A stretch of 44,520 bases of DNA, taken from NCBI GenBank assembly GCA_964617665.1, contig CAZUAH010000046.1:1-44520 (forward strand). Reading direction: 5' to 3'. Under the pieces are notes generated by a model. The model saw only the letters and a program-made list of their open reading frames with translations, was not told the origin of the DNA and ran no database searches. The position numbers and the translations under genes were made by a program. Below, in pieces: positions 28,501-40,500 of this stretch. Every line of letters begins with the position of its first letter. Position 1 is the first letter of the stretch. This DNA comes from JADHUC01 sp964617665. GTDB taxonomy: Bacteria; Planctomycetota; Planctomycetia; Pirellulales; Pirellulaceae.

Positions 28501-31500
28501 CTGCAGACCGGCAGCACTTGTATCAACGCTATGCAGAACGCCGGCAGCCAGATCCATGAGGATGAAATTGGGATCGCTGGTGTCGTCAATCGTCGGTGCG
28601 ACGCCGGTCAGCACACCATCGGTCACGGCCTGGTCGATCGCACTCTTGATCGCCGTGGCCACGTCGATCGGCGCGTCGAACGTATTGACCGAGATGATTC
28701 GAGCGTCGAGATTTACGGGCACACCCGTGCTGTCGAACTCGAACATCACCGTATTCGTGCCATCACCCACCGTGAAGGTCTCGGCATCGGCCACACCACC
28801 GCCAGCCGCTTTGCGAACTTTGACTATAAGGCTGGGAGCAAACTCGAAACCGAGGCCCGCAGCCGGCACGGACAGTGTCAACGGAGTGTAGCTGGCGGAG
28901 TTCAATGTACTGGTCTGGAAATCGATGACATGACTGGCTTCGCCTCGCACATCTACCGTTCCGTCGCCCAAGTCCGTCAGAGTCACCGCTACCCCTGCCG
29001 CGTTGACAGCGGTCGCGATCGACCCTGCGACTGCGATCGCGTCGTCCGCAGCCAAGAATGGGATTGCGATATTGCCGGCCTGAACGAAACCGTCGCTATC
29101 GAATTCGAATATAGTGGGAGCGATTTCTAAGCCGTCGGATAAGGCGAAGGTTTGAGCTTCGCCGAGTTCGATTCCGGCGACCGCGCGAATCAGGTAGACC
29201 GGCAATCCTTCGGTCGAAATGCTGCTGCCGGAGGTGTCGATCAAGTGTATTTGCTCGCCGCCCAAATGAACGGCGCCCGCGCCCAGATGAACCGGTTGAA
29301 GCCCGATTCCAGCGCCGTCCACAGCCGCTGCAATCGCCTCGGCGATTTCCGGAACCGTGGCGCCCGCGCTGTAGACGACCGCGTGATCGCTGGTTGGAGC
29401 GATGCCGTTGTCGTCCTGGTCGAATTCGAAACGAGTTGTCACACCATCTGTCGTGACGTCAAAGACACCCTGATCAGGCACACCGCCAGCGGGAACTTGA
29501 ATTGTCAGCGGCGCGTGTCCGCTGACCGTCAGACTGCTGTCCCGCACGTCGACAATGTGGTCCAAATCGTCGCCAAAAGCAGCCGGTACGGGTTGGCCAT
29601 CGGGGTCCCCGTCCACGCGGTCGCCCAGGAACGGACCGCTGACCGTGATCACGTGGCGTGCGCCGTCTTCCTCGAACAACGTCGGATACTGCGAGGGTTT
29701 GGCGGTCGCGCGGGCATCGCCAAAATCCAAATCCGCACCCGGCATCAGAATCGTGAACTGTGTTTCGTCGGTAAACTGGTTCGCCTTCAACCAGTTGCCT
29801 GGCAGATCTTGGATCGCTCGAAGGAAGTAATTCGAAACGCCGGCCACCGTCACATTTCCCGACACATAGTCGGCCGGTTCGTTAGTGTTTGGGTCGTAGA
29901 AATCGACAAAGATCGTATTGCCGCCTCTGAGAGACAACGTCACACCATTCGTATTGCTTATCGCATTAGCTGCATCAATCATCACCTGCGCAAACATGTC
30001 GCCGGTGAAGCCCGTCCACGGCTCATATGCCAGCCGCACAGCGCCGCCGGGAATCCCCGTGTCGAAGAGGCTGTCTTCTGGCGGAATTGCATCCGGCGGG
30101 AACGTCGTGATGTGCCCGGACGTATCGTTCAGCCGCACAGCACCGCCGCCGACGTTTTCCACCTGGGCCAGCGATAGGCCAGGCGTCGTCGAAATCTGCA
30201 GGACCATTTCGTCGGCGATATAGTCAATCGTACTGGCGGCGGTGAAATTAATCGGCGTTCTCGTCGCGTCGCTCAGCGTTCCGTTGTTGTTGAACTCGAA
30301 CGTCGTCTGATTCCCCTGATATTCGATGGTAAACGACTCACCGTCCTCGATTCGGCCGCCCAAGGTGTTCACGTTGGTTGCGAGCGATGTATCAAGGTCG
30401 TGATTGCTGTTGGCTCCGTCAAGTTCGACACCACCGGGGACGAGCGTAGGCGTCACGCCAGCCAGGAACGTCTCGCCCGGGATGACCACGTTGTTGATGG
30501 CATCGATGATGTTCTGAGCCAACTCCGAGGCGTCGGTATTGATGAAGTCCACTTGATGGTTGCCGAAACCGACCGGAGTACTGCCGTCATAGAACTCGAA
30601 TGTTTGCATCTGCTCGGCCGGAGACATCGTCTGATCCGTGATCGCAAACGTATCACCTGCAGTGATGCCAAGTCCGCCGTTAGCGGGCACCTCGATCGTC
30701 AACAGGCCCGGCAGGTTGAGCGTCGTAGTCGTCTTCGAATCCGGCTGGCTCTCAACGACGAACGAGGGACTGGACGTCACGTCGACCTGATGGTCTACCG
30801 TGCCGCCCAAATACACCAAGCCGTTCTCCAGGTGCTTCGCTTCGGGCAGATTCAAACCGGCTGCTACGCTCACCGCGGCTCCCAGCTTATAGCCGACTTC
30901 GGATGCCGTATCGGAAAGCGAGAACGGAATCACCACATCGCTGCCACCAAGCGGCGAACTATCGCGATCGAACTCGAACCTTCTCACGATGTCCGGCGTG
31001 GCAGAACCGTTGTCGTACCTCACGACAACGATCTCGCCATCCGCCACGGGACGTGAGACGTTGCCTCCGTAAAGGGATGAACCACTGACATCCACGGTAG
31101 TGCCCGCATCGGACGTGACGCGTATCACCCCGCCCCCCACGTGGCCCATCCCTACCAAGTTCAAACCGGAACCGGTCAGCGCAAGCTCGATTTGACTTGC
31201 TACTTCGTCTGGCGTCGGCGGCGCAACGAACGCAGTGAGGTCCACCGGGGTGTTACCGGGAGTGACAAACCCGTCGAAGTCTAACTCGAACGTGACACTT
31301 GTCGCACCGTCGTCAATCGTGAATGTATCTTGATCTTGGACCAACGCCTCACCGGGAAGCGCCGGATCTTCGGGCACGGCAATGGTCTGGATCGTCATCG
31401 CTTGTGTCAGCGCCGACTGCCCCATGTTCAACACGTAGCTCTCGGGGGCACCCAGGTGAACCGATCCACCACCGATGTTCTTCGACGCCAGTTGCAGGCC

Positions 31501-34500
31501 GGAACCAAGGGCCGCCGGACCGGTGAACGCAGTCACAAGGGCGTCTGCAATCTCGTCGCGACTGGCGCTGGGCGTGAATTCGACAGGAATATTGCCTGGC
31601 AGCGTCGAGCCGTTTACATCCAGTTCGAACGTGACCGGCTGACTCAAGGGATCCGACGCGTCACGAATCGTGAACCACTGGCCGTCCGTAATGCCCAGGG
31701 TAGGCACCTGAATCTCTAGCGACTGGGGAACCTGGAGATTGAATCCACTATCGTATTCGAAAGTGATCGTGCCACCCTGGTCGTCCGTGAGTTGGATGAA
31801 TCTGGCGTTAGGATCGTTCGGGTCGTTTTCGTGTGCCCATGCTTCATCGCCACTGGGGGCGTTGACCACATAGCGGTCACGGTTGTTCAATTTGATTACG
31901 TAGACTTTGTCGTCGGGCCACACGCCGGCCAACGGAGTTAAGCGAATGGTGTTGCTGGTCGTGTCGAAGCGATAGGTGTAGTCAAGCCCTTCTTCCAGGA
32001 ACACTCCGTTCTCGAACACAGTCACCGCCGCTCCCGGCAGTTGATCGATTGCCGAATCGGTGGGGCCAAGGACCGTATCGTCGTTCACGCCTACGCCCGG
32101 GAACGGATCGGCTGATTCAAAACCGTCGACCACTTGGATTTGGATGCTGTCGTAAATGCCGGTCAGCAAATGAACGACTGTGTCCGTAGGATCGATGTCG
32201 TTACCCTCGGCATCGTTGTCGCGCGGGTTCAGTAACACGGCGGCCGGCCCGACGAAATCACTGCGGTCGAGCGAGCCGCGGTCTTTGAACACGTCGGCCC
32301 CTTGTCCTTGCGGGGTCCCGATGTCCGGATCGTCCACTCGCAATTGCCCGGTGGCGTCTCGTTCCGGCGCCAGAATTGGCGAATTCGAGATTCCCATCGG
32401 TCCCTTGACCAAGACGAACTGCGGCCGATCCTCCAGCGAATCCACAGAACTGTCGATCGAACGGGACAATGGAGCCGGATAGAGATTGCCATCCGGAGCA
32501 TTCACGTACAGGGGATCGTTATTAGGAAGGACAATGGTGAAATCGGAGTTATTGCCGGCGATATTCGAGTTACTGCCTTGGTTGTGTTGGTGTAACGAGG
32601 CACCTTCCACAGAAGTACCCGAGTCAAGTTGGAGGATCCCTGTGCCCGTGTTGGACACGACGTTGTTCAGCAGCGTGGGCGTGGATTCCTCGCTGATCAG
32701 AATTCCCGTTTCGGGTAGCACGCCTCCGTCGATGTTATTGACGTTCAACGTTGGCGTTAACGTGTTGCCCGGCCCGCTGAGCTGCACGACTTTTGACGCC
32801 CCCTCGATCACGACGTACCGTCTGCCTGCCCCGGATCCCAATGTGCTTCCTCGAACACCGCGCCCGCCGACTTGTCCCGCTAGAGTGTTCGCCACGGCCG
32901 GAGTGTTGGCCGTCAACGCCACCCCGCCGCCACTGATTACCCGCGAGTTTCCGTCGATATCGAACACCTCATACGATCCAGGCGTATTGACCAACGCCTG
33001 CGTATCGATCACCCAGGTTCGCGGAGCCATCACGTTGACCGTGATGTTGTAAGGGCCATAGGCCGTTGCCGGAGTCCGACTGCCGAGACTGAGCGGGCTG
33101 TATGCGTCGTTCGCTTCCCCGCTGACCGCCACGTAGTACGTGTCGCCCTCCTCGGCATAGAAGTCCATCGTCACGCTGTTACCAACAACGTTTGTGAGGG
33201 GAGCGCCGAACGGGGCACCAGGATCGTTGCTGATGAACTCCTCGCCGATCGCGTTGAACAGCCGTACGACAGGCACAAACTGGCCGCCGTTGACGGTGAT
33301 CTGCACATGATCGTCGATGTCCAGTTGGAACTGGTAGAAGTCCACGTCGGCCTCCGGCTCGAGCGGGAAACTGGCCGTGTCGCCAATTGTCACGTTCGAC
33401 GCCGTAAACACCTCCGGACTGTGGGAACGACCTTGACGAGTATCCACGGCGTTAAAGATCGTATCGTTCGGCTCTACGGGAGAATCGGGGTAGAAGGAAG
33501 CCCGTCCGTCGTTGCCGTGGACCGTATTGTTGACAATCCGGGTGAATGGTTGGGCGGCATCTTCGATCGGAAGTACGCGTAACGCTTTGAATGGGCTGGG
33601 ACCATTCGAGTTGACGATATAGCCAATCGACCGCGCATGATCTACATAAACCGCTCGATTGGGGACCAAGAAAGTGCCGAGGTCCAATTCAACTCCAACG
33701 GCCCGACTCGGCGCAGTGTTCGCCTCGGCCACCAGGGTCGTGTCGTTGGTGACCAGGATGCTTTGGGTTATCGCACTTGCGATAGCGTTTGCCAATTGCG
33801 CTTGACTAGTACCTCCTAGGCTATAGAAGATCGGAACTCGCCCTGGTGTCCAACCGTCGCCGCCCGCGGGGTTTGCCGGGCAATAGACAGTTGCGGCGTG
33901 GTTGGCAGTATCCTCAAATTCGAACTGAACGGTCGTCCGGAACGCGGTGACGGAGAATGCATCGCCATCGCATAGGTACTCTTCCTGGCCGTCTACAATG
34001 TCGTTCCGTACAGGCACGATCTCCCACGGCTGCAGGTTCCCGCTCTGGTGGATGCCGCCCAACCCTTCACCGGAAATCGTGTTGTTGACGATCGTCACGC
34101 CCGGTGCAAAGCCGCCGACCGCCCCCGTGCTGGTGGCGTTGTTCAGCTCTCGCAAGTTGCGCACCGGCCCCATGTGCGGCTGGCTCAGTGGGAGTCCTTC
34201 AACGGGATCTACGGTGCGGATACCCGCATCGGCTACGATGCCGAAGTCAGCCGAATCAGTAATCGTATTCGAGTGGATCAGCACCTGGCCTTGATCGCGA
34301 AAGTGATTTGAATCGCCAAAGCCTTCGTGCTGGATGCCAACGATAGGCGGCGGCGAAGGCGGCGTCGGATCGTCCGTTCCGAACGTGCCGGCCTGGACGA
34401 AAACGGCGCTGTCGCCGTCCGTTCCGCCCACGTCTGCAATGGCAATGCGGATCGTATGCGGATTGTCCGCAGCCAACAGCGACGCGCTGGCCGTGAACAC

Positions 34501-37500
34501 ATCTGTGAACCCATCGTAACCCAATTCTCGTAAGAACCGGCCGCTGTCGCTCAGGTCGTTGTTATTGTACAGGAGCGGATTCTGGCCACCGCTGCCGAAG
34601 GGAGTCCCGCCGTTAACGGTTTCGCGCGAAACCGGATCGCCCACGCCCGGCACCAGCGCTACATTGACCCCGTCTATGAACACGGCAAACGAGTCCGTCC
34701 CCGGGGAGCCGACCAATTTGTTGTATTCTTCGGACGCGAACACAAAATTGAAGAACACGTCGTCGTCCGCGGCCACATCGAAATCAAACTCCAACGAGGT
34801 GGCGTCTGTCGTCGGAACGCCAAATTCGGTGTCCAGGTCGGCGTCGCCCGCCCCGGAAGCGGTTCCCGAAGAGCTGTCATCAGTGTTCGGTCCAGCGGCC
34901 GCCTCGACGTCTCCCGTTGCCAACACGATTCCCGAGTCGAATCCGATACTGGATAGACCACCCGTGAAAACTCCCGCCGACGTAAAAGTGCTATCCGTGG
35001 CATCGACGCCGCCCACATACGCGGCATCACCTACCGCCGTGACTCCGTCACCCAAAATCGTATCGCGAAGCCTGTTCGCGAATTCCACATCGTCCGTTGT
35101 CGAATCCCCTGTGACTTCAATCGCACCGGTGGGCCGGATGAAAAAGTCACCCACCGCATTGCCGTACAAGTTGACGATATTGGCGTTACTGGACGTGCCC
35201 GCTGTCGTGCCGTCGGAAAGCCCCGCTTGGAGGTCCAGCGTGGATTGAACCGAGGGACTGTTTATGGCGTCGCGTATGCTCTCCGCGACTTGGTCATCCC
35301 TGTAAGTCGCGAGGAAGCCAACGCGTACGTTGCCAGGGGCAATCCCATTTGCCAGGGCAAGGTCCTCGAACTCAAAGGTCAACGATCCGGAACCGTCACC
35401 CAAGACGAACGTCTGCCCGTCCTGGACGTCCATTCCGGACGGAGCCACGATCGACAGTTGTCGCGTGTGACGATCGTTCGTATCGAAGCTGCTATCGAGG
35501 ATCAGGCCGGCAAACGTAACCGTGCCCAATTCGGCATCGATGGAGGTGCCGAAGTCCGTTGCTTTGCGAATCTCCAATTGGTACTCGCCGTCCAGGACCC
35601 TGCCCGCCGTATTATATCCTGGCCGCTGGGCGAACGTCGAGTTGTTGATTGCGTTGGTGATCATCTCGCCACGCTCGGCGAAGCCAACAACCAAGTCATC
35701 AATGTGAACGCCTTCGGCGCCGCCCGTTGCACCCTGGAAATCGTATCGCAAACGCAACTGGTCGAGCCCGGCAAAGTCGTCCAGTTCGACACGAGCTTGA
35801 CGCCAGACATTGTCGTCAATTAGGAGTTGTACAGAAGCCGTAATATCGGCGGCGTTGCTCGATGCGAGCAACGCCTCCGTTCCGTCACTCCTGCGGGCAT
35901 AGACACGGAAGTCATCTCCTGACGCCGTCTCCAGTTTGTAGTTGAAGTACAGAACGGGTTTGTCTTCGGCCGAGTAGTCCTCCAAGTTGAACGCGTTCGA
36001 AAGCAGGCTGCCTCCGTCACCAGCACTGTACGTTCCGTTGGTCTCGTCACCAAAGTAGAAGGTTTCGCCGCCCGCGCCGGTCGTAGTCACTGCGGGATGG
36101 TTCTCCAATGACACATGCATTGTGTACGTGCGCCCGGGCGGTATCGGCCCGTCCCGAAATATTGGCTCGTACGTCCAATCACCCACACCGATTACATACG
36201 TTCCGGGTGTGTCAAACGTGTGCTCGAAGAATGGATCCGATGTCGTCGTACTGCCACCGGCGCCTTCGGACGGAAAGCCCCATGTGTCCCAGCGAATCCA
36301 ACTGCCCGCAGCGTCAAACAGAATGAAGTTCGTTTCGATGTCCGTCGCGGGATTGGTACCGGTGTCTCCGTAATCGATATCGAAAATTCCGCGTGCCGGC
36401 ACGTCCGTCACGACGAAGGAGTAGTAATCCACCGTGTCGTTTCCGGTGGCGCTAACCGTCATGTGCGGAATCGTCGTCGACGTGTTCGTACTCCCGTCGC
36501 CGATGTCCGGATCCGAGTTCAGACTCCACACCAGCCCTTCCAGGCTTTGTGCGGTGGCAATCGAATCGTTCGGTTCAATCTTATTGACCGCTCCGGCCGA
36601 GAGCCCAAGACGACTGCCGTCAAAGGCTGGCGTCAATCCGTGGCCCAACGTCGACGACTCGCGGGTCGATACGTGCCAGAGATTTGTTGGGGACACAGTC
36701 GTCCCGTCGAAGGTTGGGTCCAACAGGAATGGCACCACGGGATCTTTAGCAGTCGATCCACCGAACGTCCCAATGTGATCCTCGGCAATACGGACCACCG
36801 AATCGATCGGTTCCAGCCGCGCGGCAGGATTATTGACCAATTCGCTGGGCAAGTATCGGTCGGACGTCACGGCGGCAAAGTACGTCCCCTCGGGCAGTTC
36901 GACGGGCCCGATGAACGGATCCAGTTCGCCCACCGAACCGCGCGAGAGATCCTTCATCCCGGATTGATCATCCGGAGCTAGGATCGGAGCCGGACGATCC
37001 TCGGAAATATTTGAATCGCGACCGATCAAAACCGGCCTGCCGAGAGAGTCAAAGACGGTCACGATCGTATCCGGTCGGCTGAGATTGTCGGCGTAGTCTA
37101 TATCGAAAGCCAACGAACCATGATGAGCGGATGGATTAGAAATCGCATCGTATCGGACGTCGAATGTGTAATAGTCAGCATCGGCACTACTGCTCAACGA
37201 ACCGGCGACTGACAGGGTGGCCCGGTCCGTATTGAATAGATTGCCAAGGTTCTGGGGGCGAATCCCCGGCGTGAAAACGTCCATAGCAGTGCTGCCATTA
37301 TTCGCTCCGAAGCGATCCAGCAATTCGTCCTCGGATGCTTCGCCCAGAAGTGGCGAATGCCCGGGCAGGCCAATCACTTCGACGCCGTTCCGCGCGTAAC
37401 GGATATCAGCATAACGCACGGTGGATCCCGGTATTTCATCCGTCTCGCCCATGCGAACCTGCAACTGGTACGCGCCGAAAGTCAGGCCGTCGTACAGTTT

Positions 37501-40500
37501 ATCTGGATCCTGCAAGTCGCTGGCCGGATCGCCCACATCCAGATTGCTGCTTCGCACTCGGAAAATGTAAGGACTCCGTTGGCCGGCCGCACCCGGCAGA
37601 ACGACGCGCATACCCGCGTCGCGCGAGTTCGTGGTCCAGAAGTCCTTCACCACGCCAGAGGCGTGTCGAGGCTGATAAGGGCCAGGCAGCCGCTGCAATG
37701 GATTTACGTCGCCATCGGGGATGGCGGCCGTTGAGAAGAGCAGACTCGGATCGACGGTTTCGTCTTGCGAGTTGTTCGACTGGGCGATCAACTCGCCATT
37801 GGCGTCCAGCACGTCTATGACCGCGTCCAACGCGTACGACGAGCGGTCGATGTCGAACCAGATCTCCGTGCCCGCTTCGGCGGTGAAGCTATAAACGTCC
37901 ACGTCGCCGGGTTCGTTCAACAGACCTTGAATCTGGAATCCCAGCCGCAGATTGTTGTCGCTGCCATACTCGGATGGTGCCAAATCGCCAAGGAACTGAG
38001 CCGTATCCAACGTGCCATTGGGTCCCGGCGCCGTTTCGGTCGCCGATTCCATCTCGAGGACGTTCTCCACGTTCCGATCGTGGCTGTCCTGATCCAGCCT
38101 CACGCTGCGCCAGTCGCCGGGACTCGGAGTGCTGGCGATGCCGTTATTATTGGTATCGGTTTGCGGCGTCCCATCCGGCTGGACGCCGGCGCCAACCGTA
38201 TCATCGTGAATCGATGTCAGCACGACAGGAAAGCCCGGTTGCCCCAGCACGTACAGTGTGCCGCCAATTCGATCCTCCATTTCCAGTGGGTTGCCGGTGG
38301 CCGTGAATCCGCCACCACCCCATGGGTTCGAGTTGAACGCATCGCTGACGCTGGCGCCGCCGGTCAATTTGACCACCAAGCTCTCGTTGGGGCTGCTCTT
38401 CAAGTACAGGCCGCTCTGAACGTGGTAATCCGACACGCGGACCTCGTCGCCGAGGACATGGACAATGTCGGTATCGTCCCAGACGCTCTGCGTAGACAAG
38501 GTGACGCCGGGCGAGCGGATTCGCATTCCATTCAGGCCATTGTTGTCCAGTTGGTTGCCGCGGATGAGCGGTCCCTGGTTATCGGGATATTGCGTAACCT
38601 GATCGATTGGACCCGTAGCGCGCCCGGAATCCCCCGTAAAGTAATGCGTGAAGACATCCACGTTGATGTCAATGGCGTCACTCGCATTGTCGCGAATGAT
38701 GTTATTCAAAAGCACCGGCCGAGAACCGCGAATGAAAATCGTCGCTGGATTGTTCGTTCCTCGGCCAAAACGATCACTCGGTCCTTGTCCGCCCGTACCA
38801 GGATCGTTCTGTTCGATCACGCTGTTGGCGATACGCGCGTCGGCTTGGTGCAGTTCGATGATATTGAAACCCTTGAACGTACCTTCAATCTTGCTGTTGT
38901 CGCCTCCACCGAAGGCGATGTACGTATGGTCAAGGTTCAACTGGCCCATGGGTCCAACGTAGATGCCGGCCCAGTCGCCGCGCGACGGACCAGCCTCGCC
39001 GGGTCCGTCATCTTCGTTTGTATCAAAAGTGCCACCGGCTCCATAGCGATCGTCCAACTTGGATGTGAAGATGACCTCTTGGCCATCAAAGCCCTCGGCG
39101 ATTAACTGAGCGCCAAACGTAATCTCGAGGCGAGCACCTTCGAGCTTGATAATCGCGCCTGGGTCGATCTTCAGGCGGGCATCCGGGCGTGCGCGGACGA
39201 CGCCCGTCAACCGGGGATCCAATTCATGCGACATCAATCCCGGTGTCGTCAAGTTGAGACTGTTGGTCAACGCGCCTCCGTGGTCGTCGTACGATGTGGT
39301 CGTAGTGGGGTCGTTGATGAAGGCAACCAACGCGTACGGACCGACGCCGCCTACAGCGCTGCGATAGACCAGTCGCCCGGTAAACGGCGCGGGAGCCGCG
39401 GGCAGGTTCGACAGGCGGACGGAACCGTTTGTGGTGGGGCCAAGCGCGACGGTTGCAGTAGGCGCCGACGCCGAGGTCTTGTCACCGGCAGCGTCCACAA
39501 AGACGACGCGGTAATCGTACAACCCGTCGGGTAGAGTTCCCGCGGCAAGGCCGGTCGCGGTGTCCGACGTCTCCACGACGACCAGCGAAACGTCCGGCGC
39601 CGGTGCGAGAGCGCCATCGTCAATACCACGGTCCTCGAACGTCGTCGTTGTGGACCGATCGCCAATCTCCGTCACGTACGTATATGGGCCGGCCCCCGTC
39701 GTCGTGCTGCGGTAGATGAGACGACCGGTGTAAGGCCTTTCGGCTGCCGGAAGGCTGCCCAGCGTGATCGTATTATCGGCCCCAGTGAGTGTGATATCGG
39801 CGGTGGGAGCGGATGGCGCACTCTTGTTGCCCTGGGCATCCACGAAGACAACCCGGTAATTGTACGTACCGTTTGGCAGTGTCCCGGCCGGCAACGTCGA
39901 CTTGGTGAACGCGACACCCGAGATACTCGGCGCATCGCCAACGATCATCGAACCATCGTCGATATACCCTGTTTCGTCGGCGTGAACCTCGGAGATCAAA
40001 TCGTAGGGTGCGCCACCACCGACTTCGCTGCGATATATCTGCTTGATGTATCCCGCCGGGGCAACCGGCAAGCCCGTCAGATCCACCACCATGACATTGG
40101 CGGGAACTGCCGGAGAGCTCACATTGATGTCCGCGGTCGGGTCCGAAGCGGGGCTGGGATTGCCATCGGGATCCACCAACACGACGCGGTAGTTGTGGAC
40201 TCCGGGCGAGACTCCGGGGACCGTTGCCGTTGCGGGTGGGATCTCGTGCTCGGTCAAGGTAACTTCCATGACCGAGGGCGGATCACGCTCGAGCAGGTTC
40301 TCTGTCAGAGACGGCAGGAACGAACCGTCGTCCACAAAGGCAGAATCGTCGGCGTCCAGGTCGGCGATCAGGTTGTACGGTCCGCCACCGCCAAGCTGGC
40401 TGCGATACAGACGACGGGACACAAAGTTGCCGCTCACCGGCGGCAGGCTGTTCAACCGAATCGCGGTCTGCCCAGCCGGTAGTATCACATCGTTCGTGGC

